A stretch of 64,000 nt of DNA from Olivibacter oleidegradans (GTDB taxonomy: Bacteria; Bacteroidota; Bacteroidia; Sphingobacteriales; Sphingobacteriaceae): assembly GCF_042432805.1 (NCBI RefSeq), contig NZ_JBHLWO010000002.1, positions 1,178,001 through 1,242,000 of the forward strand, written 5' to 3'. Both the position numbers and the translations under genes were made by a program. Under the pieces are notes generated by a model. That model saw only the letters and a program-made list of their open reading frames with translations. It searched no databases and was not told where the DNA came from. Within the stretch, counting starts at the first letter, position 1. Each line of letters begins with the position of its first letter. Below, piece after piece: positions 26,958 to 35,296 of this stretch.

Positions 26958-27755
26958 ATGAAACTAACTAATATCGACTCTATGAGAACACTAGTGCCCA
27001 TCGTTTCCGTTGTTTTTATTTTTGCTTGTGGAGGAAATAACACGCAAACATATGTGAATGAGCAGGGAAAAGATAAAACAATCAAAGACAAAGCATTAAA
27101 CACGGGTGCTGATATACTACAGAATAAAGCTCCTTTAAGTGCATTTAACGTCTATCTAAACGGCTTTCACTTTTACAATGGTAATATGAATGCTCAAATG
27201 GAAGCGCATCATTATGTTAGCCAATTAAATGAAGATTTCTATCAAGCAATTATTTTTGATGGCAATTCGAAAGACTCGAAAATAATGGGTATTGAATATA
27301 TAGTCACTGAAAAACTGTTTAATACCTTGCCTAAGGAAGAAAAAAAACTATGGCACTCGCATCATTACGAAGTCAAATCAGGTACGCTGGTTGCACCTGG
27401 CATTCCGGAAGCAGTGGAAAAGGAACTCATGGAAAAATTAATTTCCACTTACGGTAAGACCATACATACATGGCATACCGATCAGCAACATACCTTACCC
27501 ATAGGCAGTCCCATGCTTATGATGGGATTTACACGCGATGGACAATTAAAAAATGATCTACTACGAGATAGGGATCACAGATTGGGCGTTTCATCTAGAG
27601 AAAGAAAAAAACAACGAAGTGAAATTCCTTTCCCAACGGTGGATCCGATGGCTAATGCTTGGGAGAAAGGTGAGTTACGCCAATTTATCGTTTCTGATCA
27701 AGTTGATAGTGCGCAAGATAAACATCAGGGATTATTGCCCCAAAGAACGAAGTAA
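26958..27755 (+). CDS. OBAP family (DUF1264) lipoprotein
   Basis: Related to oil-body-associated proteins. The family core is plain: SAFNVYLNGFHFYNGNMNAQ, MEAHHYVSQLNEDFYQA, GIEYIVTEKLFNTLP, LWHSHHYEVKSGTLVAPGIP and TIHTWHTDQQHTLPIG. The N terminus (MRTLVPIVSVVFIFACGG from codon 26982) is a hydrophobic signal with a plausible lipobox Cys, so the mature protein is probably a periplasmic lipoprotein. I chose the ATG at 26958; 26892 gives a leader that does not look like a signal, and 26982 is also possible. Biochemical function in bacteria is unknown; the many His residues could bind metal. Confidence 0.82.
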   Translation: MKLTNIDSMRTLVPIVSVVFIFACGGNNTQTYVNEQGKDKTIKDKALNTGADILQNKAPLSAFNVYLNGFHFYNGNMNAQMEAHHYVSQLNEDFYQAIIFDGNSKDSKIMGIEYIVTEKLFNTLPKEEKKLWHSHHYEVKSGTLVAPGIPEAVEKELMEKLISTYGKTIHTWHTDQQHTLPIGSPMLMMGFTRDGQLKNDLLRDRDHRLGVSSRERKKQRSEIPFPTVDPMANAWEKGELRQFIVSDQVDSAQDKHQGLLPQRTK

Positions 27756-27817
27756 TCTTTAACAGCTACAGAACAAAATAAAATTAGGATGGTTATTTCT
27801 ATAGTAATGATATAATT

Positions 27818-28333
27818 ATGATAGAAACAGATTCAGTAGCCATTGAGCAATGTGCTAAATTACTTAAAGACAACCGTTTAACTATCGCCTTTGCTGAAAG
27901 CGCTACCGGGGGTAGTTTGACATCAACCTTCGCGAAACTGCCAGAGGCAGGGAGCTTCCTAAAAGGTGGCATAGTTTGTTATGATGCGAAGCTTAAAGAA
28001 AAACTCCTAGGTGTACCTAAAAGCTTGGTAGATCAGTATTCCCCCGAATCAAAAGAGGTAACACAAGAAATGGCCGTTCGGCTGAAAAATTTAATAGATG
28101 CTGACGTGTTAGTGGCGGTAACCGGATTGCCAAGTGCCGGAGGTAGCGAAAGTGCTGAAAAGCCTGTTGGAACCATGTTTTACAGTATTGTTCTTGGAAA
28201 GAAAGTGATGAACTGTCGAGAATTGTTTACGGGAACACCTGACGCCATTATTAGCCAGACAATCGAACAAATTGGTAAAACGATTACCAAAGCACTGATA
28301 AACCATCATCGTTTAGCAAATACTGCAGTTTAA
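27818..28333 (+). CDS. CinA family protein (C-terminal amidohydrolase domain)
   Basis: A 171-residue stand-alone CinA C-terminal domain, the fold that hydrolyses nicotinamide mononucleotide (PncC) in other bacteria. Motifs: AESATGGSLTSTF (family AESCTGG), GGIVCYDAKLKEKLLGVP, and the KPVGTMFYSIVL strand. The usual loop VTGIAGPGGG reads VTGLPSAGGSESAEKPVG, and the Cys of AESCTGG is Ala, so activity may differ. It is followed 20 bases later by the AI-2E family gene in the same direction. Confidence 0.82.
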   Translation: MIETDSVAIEQCAKLLKDNRLTIAFAESATGGSLTSTFAKLPEAGSFLKGGIVCYDAKLKEKLLGVPKSLVDQYSPESKEVTQEMAVRLKNLIDADVLVAVTGLPSAGGSESAEKPVGTMFYSIVLGKKVMNCRELFTGTPDAIISQTIEQIGKTITKALINHHRLANTAV

Positions 28334-28353
28334 AAGAAATAATAGAGAAGATA

Positions 28354-29409
28354 ATGTCGGAAAATAACTCCCGGGAGACCGAAAAAAATGATTTAAAGCA
28401 TTATACAAGAAAGTTGTGGATAACTGTTGGCATCATCTCTCTCCTGGTTATTGTTATTTTTATCTTAAAGGCTGCGTTTAATGTCTTGCTTATGGTTTTT
28501 GCCGGTTCACTGATGGCAATATATTTTCATGGGCTGGCCAACCTTTTAGAAAGAAAAATTAAACTTAGTCATGGATGGTGCCTGTTAACAGGCATCTTTA
28601 TAACGCTTGCGTTGGTGGGTGTTCTGTTTTGGTTTCTTGGAGCGAAAATTTCTATGCAGGTAGGTGAAATGACACAGGATATACCAGAAATTTTGAGGGA
28701 TGTAAGGGAACGTTTAGGCCGTTCTGACATAGGCAGGAAATTACTTTTTTATCTGTCTGACGGAAATGGCGAAAAGATGATGAAATCTTTTCAGGATGTG
28801 TTTCGAACGAGTTTTGGAGTGGTGGGCGATATGTATATCATTCTTTTTATCGGGATTTTCTTTACGGTTAACCCTAAACTATATCGTGAAGGAATTATAA
28901 AACTGATCCCCCCCGGAAATAAAAAGCAAGCAAGGGATGTAATCCGAAGGCTGGACTTCACATTGAAAGGATGGTTAAAGGGGATGCTAATTGCGATGTT
29001 TTTCATCGCCTCGTTATCCTTTATCGGATTGTCCCTTATCGGTGTTCCTATGGGACTCGCCTTGGCTTTTCTAGCCGGTTTTCTGAATTTTATTCCAAAT
29101 TTTGGGCCTTTAATCGCTATGATTCCTGCCGTTTTGATCGGATTTACCGTAAGTGCCAATACCGCGCTATTAATCGCCCTGCTTTATGTGGTCATTCAAG
29201 CAATAGAAAGCAACGTTGTTACTCCAATGATCCAAAATGTAATGATAAAGATTCCTCCCGCGCTCATAATAATCAGCCAAGTATTGTTCGGAACGCTAAC
29301 GGGAGGTTTGGGAATTATATTGGCCACCCCGTTGTTAGTGGTTATTATTGTTTTGGTTGACGAATTATATGTCAAAAAACAACGTCCCATGACGGATCAA
29401 TTGGATTGA
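28354..29409 (+). CDS. AI-2E family transporter (permease-like)
   Basis: A 351-residue membrane protein with about 7-8 helices of the PerM/AI-2E exporter family. Diagnostic stretches are the long soluble segment after the third helix (ISMQVGEMTQDIPEILRDV), FLNFIPNFGPLIAMIPAVL and the end ESNVVTPMIQNVMIKIPPAL. Despite the name, most members transport unknown substrates. It ends 5 bases before the convergent moaCB gene. Confidence 0.85.
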   Translation: MSENNSRETEKNDLKHYTRKLWITVGIISLLVIVIFILKAAFNVLLMVFAGSLMAIYFHGLANLLERKIKLSHGWCLLTGIFITLALVGVLFWFLGAKISMQVGEMTQDIPEILRDVRERLGRSDIGRKLLFYLSDGNGEKMMKSFQDVFRTSFGVVGDMYIILFIGIFFTVNPKLYREGIIKLIPPGNKKQARDVIRRLDFTLKGWLKGMLIAMFFIASLSFIGLSLIGVPMGLALAFLAGFLNFIPNFGPLIAMIPAVLIGFTVSANTALLIALLYVVIQAIESNVVTPMIQNVMIKIPPALIIISQVLFGTLTGGLGIILATPLLVVIIVLVDELYVKKQRPMTDQLD

Positions 29410-29414
29410 TTGGG

Positions 29415-30326
29415 TTATCCATGGTTAAATCCTTTTTTTATTTTAAAAACGTGTAAAATAGCTGGGAACAACGCATCTATACTTTCCTCAACCCCTCTTG
29501 TGGAGCCCGGCAACGTAATGATTAGCATTTCTCCGATAAAACCTGCGATGCCTCGCGATAGCATTGACAAAGGCGTGCGCTGTTGCCCATATGCGCGGGC
29601 GGCTTCCATAATTCCGGGGATCTCTTGATCTAATAAGGGCCGTATGGCGTCAGGGGTTACATCACGTGATGAAAGGCCCGTACCTCCGGTATAGAGCACC
29701 AGTTGATAACCATTTTCTTTAAAATAATTTGCCTTTTCCCGGATAATATCTTTCTCGTCGGGGATAATGATGTATTCGCTAATCTGAATATCATATTTTT
29801 TCAGCTTACTTGCTATGATTTTCCCCGAACGATCTTCTTTTACACCTTGTGCAATGCTATCCGAGCAGACTATAACGGCGCATTTAAACGGTATCGGTAC
29901 GGCTTCCCGAAGGTTCGATTTTCCTCCTTTTTTACTCTCTAGCCTGACGCCTCTTATCTCTATTGCCTTATCAATCGGTTTTAGCATATCATATATGGTA
30001 AGAGCAACGTTCATCGCACCATGCATGGCTTCCACTTCAACCCCTGTTTTGTAAATTGTGTGTACTTCCACTCGAATAACGATCGATAGCTCTACTATTT
30101 CAAAACTGATATGTGCATATTCAATGGGAACGGGATGGCAGTCGGGAACCAAATCAGCTGTTTTCTTGATAGCTAATAGGCCGGACGCCCTTGAAAATTC
30201 GAAAATGTCTCCTTTCGGAACGGCCTTATTACGAATGGCATGTATTGTCTCTTCTGATGATACTTGTACAGTAGCGATAGCAATCGCTTGTCGTAATGTG
30301 TTAAATTTATAAGTAATATCAACCAT
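29415..30326 (-). CDS. moaCB: Bifunctional molybdenum cofactor protein MoaC-MoaB fusion
   Basis: A 303-residue fusion. The first half (1-145) is MoaC, which with MoaA makes cyclic pyranopterin monophosphate: CHPVPIEYAHISFEIV, then IYKTGVEVEAMHGAMNVALT and the GGKSN end. The second half (147-303) is a MoaB/MogA domain that adenylylates molybdopterin before molybdate insertion: AVIVCSDSIAQGVKEDRSGK, YTGGTGLSSRDVTPDA, ALPGS-like ITLPGSTRGV. The C-terminal order and the bridging linker KKGGKSNLREAVPIPFK are visible. It is the last gene of the nine-gene operon and lies 53 bases after moeB. Confidence 0.9.
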   Translation of the reverse strand: MVDITYKFNTLRQAIAIATVQVSSEETIHAIRNKAVPKGDIFEFSRASGLLAIKKTADLVPDCHPVPIEYAHISFEIVELSIVIRVEVHTIYKTGVEVEAMHGAMNVALTIYDMLKPIDKAIEIRGVRLESKKGGKSNLREAVPIPFKCAVIVCSDSIAQGVKEDRSGKIIASKLKKYDIQISEYIIIPDEKDIIREKANYFKENGYQLVLYTGGTGLSSRDVTPDAIRPLLDQEIPGIMEAARAYGQQRTPLSMLSRGIAGFIGEMLIITLPGSTRGVEESIDALFPAILHVFKIKKGFNHG

Positions 30327-30379
30327 TTTACTTCTCTGTTTTTTTCAATAAGCTTTTTTTATTAGGTAACATCACGAGA

Positions 30380-31477
30380 TTAAACCGGACATGCCAATGA
30401 GCTTACCCCTCCTTTCAAACTATAAACTCTCTTCTGCTGCACCTCTACGATTTCTTTATACTGTTCGGCAGCAAATAAGCTGCGCTTTCCGCTCTGACAG
30501 ACAAACACAACAGTATCTTTTTGAATCAATTTGACCTGGTCCTTTAAAGTAGACAACGGGATTCTTAGATGATTGTATTTAGTGATTTTTGGTTTCTCGG
30601 AAATCTCGCGCACATCTACAATATCTACTTGGTCGTTCATGTATAATGCAGCCAATTGATCGGAATTGATTTCTTCTACGCTTGCAATTGGCGCAGAACA
30701 CAAATATCCGTAGTCAATTTTTCGAAAATCTTCTTGGCTTTTTGGTTTTAATTGACTGCTCAACTCAGTGCTGTCAATTTCTATCGTATAACTTTGGTTA
30801 TTTAGCGCGTTATAGGTTAAAAGTTTTCCTATAAGTGGCTCACCGATCCCGGTTACCAGCTTAATACACTCATTTGCTTGAAAATTGCCGATAATGCCGG
30901 GTAATATGTTTAAAACGCCAGCTTCACTACAGTTCATAATCTCCCCATTTCGCGGAGGAGAGGGGAAGATATCACGGTAATGTATACCATTTGCAAAAAT
31001 AGCGACTTGACCCTCGTATTTAGATACAGCTCCGTAAATCAGTGGTTTTTCCAGAATAGCGCAGGCGTCATTGATCATATAGCGAGTTTCAAAGTTATCG
31101 GTACCGTCAATTACAATGTCATAATCTGCTATAATATCCAGCGCATTCACAGAGGTGATCCTTTCGTCGAATAAATCAATCTCAACTCCCGGGTTTACCT
31201 GTAGAAGCACACTTTTAGCGCAATCAACTTTCTTCTTCCCAATATCTTGCGTTCCGTATAATATTTGCCTATGGAGGTTACTCAACTCAATTAATCCATC
31301 GTCTACGATACCGATTCTCCCAAGACCTGCGGCAGTTAAATAAAGTAAAGCAGGACATCCCAGTCCGCCAGCTCCGATCATAAGTACTGACGATTGCAAA
31401 AGTTTCTTCTGTCCTGCAACGCCAAACTCGTTTAAAATAATTTGTCGGTGATAACGCTCGATTATGTCTTTTTCCAT
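30380..31477 (-). CDS. moeB: MoeB/ThiF-type adenylyltransferase fused to rhodanese
   Basis: Activates the C terminus of MoaD by adenylation so that sulfur can be loaded. The N-terminal ThiF domain carries GAGGLGCPALLYLTAAGLG, LSNLHRQILYGTQDIG and a GTDNFETRYMIND loop. The C-terminal rhodanese domain (about 265-365) has the active-site Cys in FVCQSGKRS and would pass sulfur from the cysteine desulfurase in the same operon. Oddity: the zinc-binding Cys usually in YRCLFPEPP is Asp here (YRDIFPSPP), and no CxxC pair is seen near the domain junction, so the structural zinc appears lost. Confidence 0.86.
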   Translation of the reverse strand: MEKDIIERYHRQIILNEFGVAGQKKLLQSSVLMIGAGGLGCPALLYLTAAGLGRIGIVDDGLIELSNLHRQILYGTQDIGKKKVDCAKSVLLQVNPGVEIDLFDERITSVNALDIIADYDIVIDGTDNFETRYMINDACAILEKPLIYGAVSKYEGQVAIFANGIHYRDIFPSPPRNGEIMNCSEAGVLNILPGIIGNFQANECIKLVTGIGEPLIGKLLTYNALNNQSYTIEIDSTELSSQLKPKSQEDFRKIDYGYLCSAPIASVEEINSDQLAALYMNDQVDIVDVREISEKPKITKYNHLRIPLSTLKDQVKLIQKDTVVFVCQSGKRSLFAAEQYKEIVEVQQKRVYSLKGGVSSLACPV

Positions 31478-31489
31478 TTTCTCACCTTT

Positions 31490-31723
31490 TTATCCTCCCG
31501 AGAACGGTGGAAGTAAAGCTACTTCTACTTCGTGGGATAGTGCTACTTTCGTTCTAATGATTTTCTTGTTGATTGCAATTACATACTTGGTCTGTGCAAG
31601 CAAAGGATATTGGTCCGTTAAAACGGCGTTCAGTTGATCTGTGTCTTCGACATGATCCATTTTCAATTGCGAACAACCTGTAATATCGGTTAATTGACCA
31701 AAGAATAATATTGAAATAGACAT
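31490..31723 (-). CDS. moaD: Molybdopterin synthase sulfur-carrier subunit MoaD
   Basis: A 77-residue ubiquitin-like protein ending in the diagnostic ALLPPFSGG; the terminal Gly is thiocarboxylated by the MoeB-type partner 12 bases downstream. The start MSISILFFGQLTDITG matches MoaD openings. It supplies sulfur for the dithiolene of molybdopterin together with MoaE. No moaE gene is present in this window, so that subunit must be elsewhere. Confidence 0.9.
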   Translation of the reverse strand: MSISILFFGQLTDITGCSQLKMDHVEDTDQLNAVLTDQYPLLAQTKYVIAINKKIIRTKVALSHEVEVALLPPFSGG

Positions 31724-31724
31724 T

Positions 31725-32465
31725 TTATATCAAATTAGGTAAAAATAATTTGAAGGACGCGACCATCAGAACTAAGGCCAGTAATAACTTGATTGCTGAT
31801 TGTTGAAAACGCAAGGCACCAAAATAGGAGCCAAATAATCCTCCTGTAAAGGCAACAAGCACATAACTGACCATATCCGGGCTAAACGTTATACCCTTTG
31901 TTATTTGACCGAACAAACCTGATAACGAATTTACAAAAATAAATAAGGCACTGATGGCCGCCGTTTGTTTTTGATTTGTCCAGGCTAGCAATAATAAGAT
32001 GGGTGAGAGTATGACCCCACCTCCTATTCCCAGCAATCCCGACAAGAAACCTATACTTCCTCCAATCAAGAGCAACCAACCTATAGCCGGCTTTTTTGTT
32101 TCATCTACTTCTATATCTTTAAAAAATAAAAAACGAATGATCGGGATGAGTAGAAATATACCTAATAGCTTTTTATAAAGATCGGCATGAACCACCATAC
32201 TTCCTCCCACGAAAGCCATTGGTATAGAAGCTAATGCGAGCGGCCAGAATAATCTACTATTAAAATATTTTCCCTTATAATAATATGTGAATGAAGTAAG
32301 TGCTACGAAGAGATTAAGCATGAGGGCGGTTGGTTTCATTACGGCAGGCGTAATCCCGAACAAAGCCATAAGGGCAAGGTAGCCACTAGCTCCGCCGTGT
32401 CCGACGGAAGAATATAAAAAAGCAACTGCAAACAGTACTATGTAAAATACCAATAAATTATCCAT
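31725..32465 (-). CDS. TauE/SafE family sulfite/sulfur-compound exporter
   Basis: An inner-membrane protein of 246 residues with about 7-8 helices. Family hallmarks are the two related GxGGxxLxP blocks: SVGHGGASGYLALMALFGI at about 21-39 and GLLGIGGGVILSPILLLL in the second half. Members export sulfite, sulfoacetate or related organosulfur anions; others are unassigned. It overlaps moeA by 8 bases and is 1 base from moaD, so it is embedded in the cofactor operon, where a sulfur-anion or oxyanion role would fit; the real substrate is unknown. Confidence 0.82.
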   Translation of the reverse strand: MDNLLVFYIVLFAVAFLYSSVGHGGASGYLALMALFGITPAVMKPTALMLNLFVALTSFTYYYKGKYFNSRLFWPLALASIPMAFVGGSMVVHADLYKKLLGIFLLIPIIRFLFFKDIEVDETKKPAIGWLLLIGGSIGFLSGLLGIGGGVILSPILLLLAWTNQKQTAAISALFIFVNSLSGLFGQITKGITFSPDMVSYVLVAFTGGLFGSYFGALRFQQSAIKLLLALVLMVASFKLFLPNLI

Positions 32466-33657
32466 AAGTGGGAATTAAATGTATTTCAACCAACTCCTCT
32501 TCTAAATAGGTTTTCATTTCCTCATTCAGTACAACAAGGCAATTGGCCATAGCGAACGAGCGTAGCCTATAAGATTCCTGCGCATGGAGTATGGTGACTT
32601 TATCATTATCGTAATATCCTTTCAAGAAGTGTATTAATTGATTATTTTTTGTATACGATATTCGTAAGGGTACCTTTAATGTCTTCAATTGCTTTTCGTG
32701 TCCTCCAAAGGAGCGTAGTGCCGGCCAAACGTACTCGTAAAAACAGGTTAAAACAGATGAGGGATTTCCGGGCAGTCCAAAGACCATTTGTTCTGACTTC
32801 CTTCCGAAAAATAACGGCTTTCCGGGGCGCTGTTTAATCTTATGAAAAAGCTTTTCTACTTCACATGCTTCAGCTGCCCTTACCACAAAATCGTAATCTC
32901 CAACGCTTACACCACCTGTAAGAATTATCACGTCTGCAAATGCCAATGCGTTTTGTAGCTGGATAATTGTGTCATCTAAGTTATCTTTCACATAATATGT
33001 TTTAACTCTGTTTATTCCCATTTGCAGCAAGGCAGCTGATAACATAGCAGAAGATGCCTCATATACTTCACCATGAGCAAGGGGCGTACCCGGCTGTTTA
33101 AGTTCATCGCCTGTAACAATAACAGCGACGGAAGGTGACGCGAATATATCAACCTCGGACAGACCAATTCCACATAAAAAGCCAATGGTAGCCGGGCCAA
33201 GCACGGTACCGGCGGCCACAGCTTGCTCTCCCTCTTTGATTTCCGAGCCTTTTAATCTCACGTTATCGCCTAAGGAAATAGACGGATCTTTGATTACAAT
33301 CTGATTATCTTTTAGTTCAATTAATTCTTGCTTGACAACCGTATCTACGCCTAAAGGAAGTGCAGCACCGGTAAAAATACGTGCCGCATTGGTTTCCGGT
33401 ACCCGAAGCGGCCCCTTACTTCCTGCAGGAATCTCATGGGTTACAGAAAGTGATTGTTCTTGTTTCCAATACTTAAAGGAAAAAGCGTAGCCATCCATCG
33501 AAGATTGATGAAATGCAGGAATATCAATCGGAGCATATAAATCAGTTGCCAAGACTTTTCCCAAGGCGTCTTGAACAGGCACACGAAGAATTTTCTTCTT
33601 AATTTGCTGCTCATTAATTATGTTTTTTGCTTCCTCAACGCTAATCAATCGATCCAT
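32458..33657 (-). CDS. moeA: Molybdopterin molybdenumtransferase MoeA (copy 1)
   Basis: Inserts molybdate into adenylylated molybdopterin. The 399-residue protein has the four-domain MoeA layout: EEAKNIINEQQIKKK start, the substrate-binding loop MDGYAFSF, the TGAALP motif, ILTGGVSVGDYDFV in domain III, and KPLFFGRKSEQMVFGLPGNP before the C-terminal beta-barrel. A second moeA gene (48746-49918) lies beside the nitrate reductase operon. Overlaps the TauE/SafE gene by 8 bases. Confidence 0.9.
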   Translation of the reverse strand: MDRLISVEEAKNIINEQQIKKKILRVPVQDALGKVLATDLYAPIDIPAFHQSSMDGYAFSFKYWKQEQSLSVTHEIPAGSKGPLRVPETNAARIFTGAALPLGVDTVVKQELIELKDNQIVIKDPSISLGDNVRLKGSEIKEGEQAVAAGTVLGPATIGFLCGIGLSEVDIFASPSVAVIVTGDELKQPGTPLAHGEVYEASSAMLSAALLQMGINRVKTYYVKDNLDDTIIQLQNALAFADVIILTGGVSVGDYDFVVRAAEACEVEKLFHKIKQRPGKPLFFGRKSEQMVFGLPGNPSSVLTCFYEYVWPALRSFGGHEKQLKTLKVPLRISYTKNNQLIHFLKGYYDNDKVTILHAQESYRLRSFAMANCLVVLNEEMKTYLEEELVEIHLIPTYG

Positions 33658-33678
33658 ATATCTGTATTTATTTGTCTA

Positions 33679-34659
33679 TTAGCCTCCGATACTAATCATG
33701 CTTCTATTTTTGAGGCTCTCCTGCTTAAGCTTGCTGAAATCTACGCTAAATTGTCCGCCTAATTTTTCTGCTTTTGTTGATATGTTTTGTAAAATTAACG
33801 GTTCGAGCGGTAAACCATCTCTCAGGGCGCTCAATAAATCACTCTCATTTTTTGAGAATAAACAATTCTTCATTTTTCCATCGGCGGTTAATCGTAAGCG
33901 ATTACACCCTTCACAAAACGGCGCACTCATTGTACTAATAACTGAAAACCGCCCCTTATGCCCACTGATTTTATAATGTTTGGCCGTGTCGTGTAATGAT
34001 CCTTCAATCACTTGAATTTTGTGTTTTGATTCAACGAGACTTACGATTTCTTTGAGGCTGAATACTTGATTGCTTGTCCATTTATTACCTTCAAAAGGCA
34101 TAAATTCAATAAATCGTACATCCAAACTTTCCTCTTTTGTCCATGCCACAAAATCCAATATTTCATCTTCATTAAAATCCCTCATCACCACCATATTGAT
34201 TTTGACCTGAAAACCTTGTTGTAGCGCCATATGAATATTTCGCATAGTTAAATCGAATTTATCTCTTCGGGTTAACCTTTTGAACTTTTCGGCTGATAGG
34301 GTGTCCAAGCTAATATTAAGTGTGCCAATACGCGCCTTTCGTAAAACATCAAAATAACGATCTAATAGAATGGCATTGGTTGTAATATGCAAGCTTACAG
34401 GCAGCTTCGCCAGTCGCAAAATGATGTCGCCAAAATCACTTCTAACCATCGGCTCTCCTCCCGTAAGTCGAATTTTATTTACACCTAATCGGACAAAATG
34501 ACCAGCTATGATTTCTAACTCGGTTGCGGACATTAAATGTTTCATCGGCGTAAAGTCGTAACTCTCTTCGGGCATACAGTAAAAGCAGCGCAGGTTGCAT
34601 CTATCAGTTAACGATATCCGCAAATAATCATGTACCCTATTGTATCTATCAACTATCAT
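33679..34659 (-). CDS. moaA: GTP 3',8-cyclase MoaA
   Basis: Radical-SAM enzyme starting molybdenum cofactor synthesis from GTP. It has both iron-sulfur sites: the N-terminal radical-SAM cluster in DRCNLRCFYCMPEE and the C-terminal substrate-binding cluster CEGCNRLRLTADGKMKNC. The GGEPMVR motif follows. A length of 326 residues is normal, and the double-glycine end (MISIGG) is typical of MoaA. The gene overlaps the mocA-like gene by 11 bases. Confidence 0.93.
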   Translation of the reverse strand: MIVDRYNRVHDYLRISLTDRCNLRCFYCMPEESYDFTPMKHLMSATELEIIAGHFVRLGVNKIRLTGGEPMVRSDFGDIILRLAKLPVSLHITTNAILLDRYFDVLRKARIGTLNISLDTLSAEKFKRLTRRDKFDLTMRNIHMALQQGFQVKINMVVMRDFNEDEILDFVAWTKEESLDVRFIEFMPFEGNKWTSNQVFSLKEIVSLVESKHKIQVIEGSLHDTAKHYKISGHKGRFSVISTMSAPFCEGCNRLRLTADGKMKNCLFSKNESDLLSALRDGLPLEPLILQNISTKAEKLGGQFSVDFSKLKQESLKNRSMISIGG

Positions 34660-35287
34660 TTTTTCGCTGTTTTAATTGCTTTTTTTCAATCGTTGAGGCA
34701 ATTAGACGTGTGTAAGCCTCTTCTGTATCCACATCTATTTCACCGTACGACAGCGGAATGGCTATTGCTTCTGCTCTGTGTTTTTGGATGAGTTTTTTTG
34801 CTCCTATATCTCCTGTTAAGAGAGTCAGCTCGTTGAACAATGTTTTATTGAACAGAGCAGGCACGCCCAGTTGATCCGCGTATGAGCTCGCAACTATTTT
34901 TGCATCTGTTTTTCGCTGCTCTTCCATCAGTCTGTTTATATGTTTCTTGCTTACATAAGGCTGATCACATACCATAATAATTATGTTCTCGATTGCCGCA
35001 TAATGTTTTAAGAGATAATCAACTCCACACCGGATGGAGGAGGCAATTCCATTTTTAAAATCGGGATTATAAACAAGGTTAATCTTTTGTCCTCGTATTT
35101 CGTCTTTTACGAGATCTGCAGCTGCACCCAACACGACGACTAATGCAGCAGGATTCGTTGCTTCAGCAATCTGAACACTCCGGCGAACCAAAGTACTCCC
35201 GCGATAAGATAGCAGTTGTTTCGGCCTACCAATGCGTTGAGAGGAACCGGCCGCTAATAAAATAATTCCATTCTGTATATTTTTCAC
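34649..35287 (-). CDS. MocA/MobA-like molybdopterin nucleotidyltransferase
   Basis: A 212-residue nucleotidyltransferase with the AAGSSQRIGRPKQLL loop, the segment NPDFKNGIASSIRCGV, and CDQPYVSKKH with the metal-binding Asp. The pattern AAG-S-R-G-PKqLL with CDQP is that of MocA (CTP, used for xanthine dehydrogenase type enzymes) more than of MobA (GTP). A nitrate reductase of the type encoded in the window needs bis-MGD from MobA, so either this protein is broader in use or MobA lies elsewhere. Confidence 0.8.
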   Translation of the reverse strand: MKNIQNGIILLAAGSSQRIGRPKQLLSYRGSTLVRRSVQIAEATNPAALVVVLGAAADLVKDEIRGQKINLVYNPDFKNGIASSIRCGVDYLLKHYAAIENIIIMVCDQPYVSKKHINRLMEEQRKTDAKIVASSYADQLGVPALFNKTLFNELTLLTGDIGAKKLIQKHRAEAIAIPLSYGEIDVDTEEAYTRLIASTIEKKQLKQRKNDS

Positions 35288-35296
35288 CTTTGATTA

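Noticed and set aside
28971..29360. A 129-codon plus-strand frame inside the AI-2E family gene
   Set aside because: Same strand but a different frame; the product is Arg/Ser/Cys-rich without domain structure, while the other frame encodes a clear family member.
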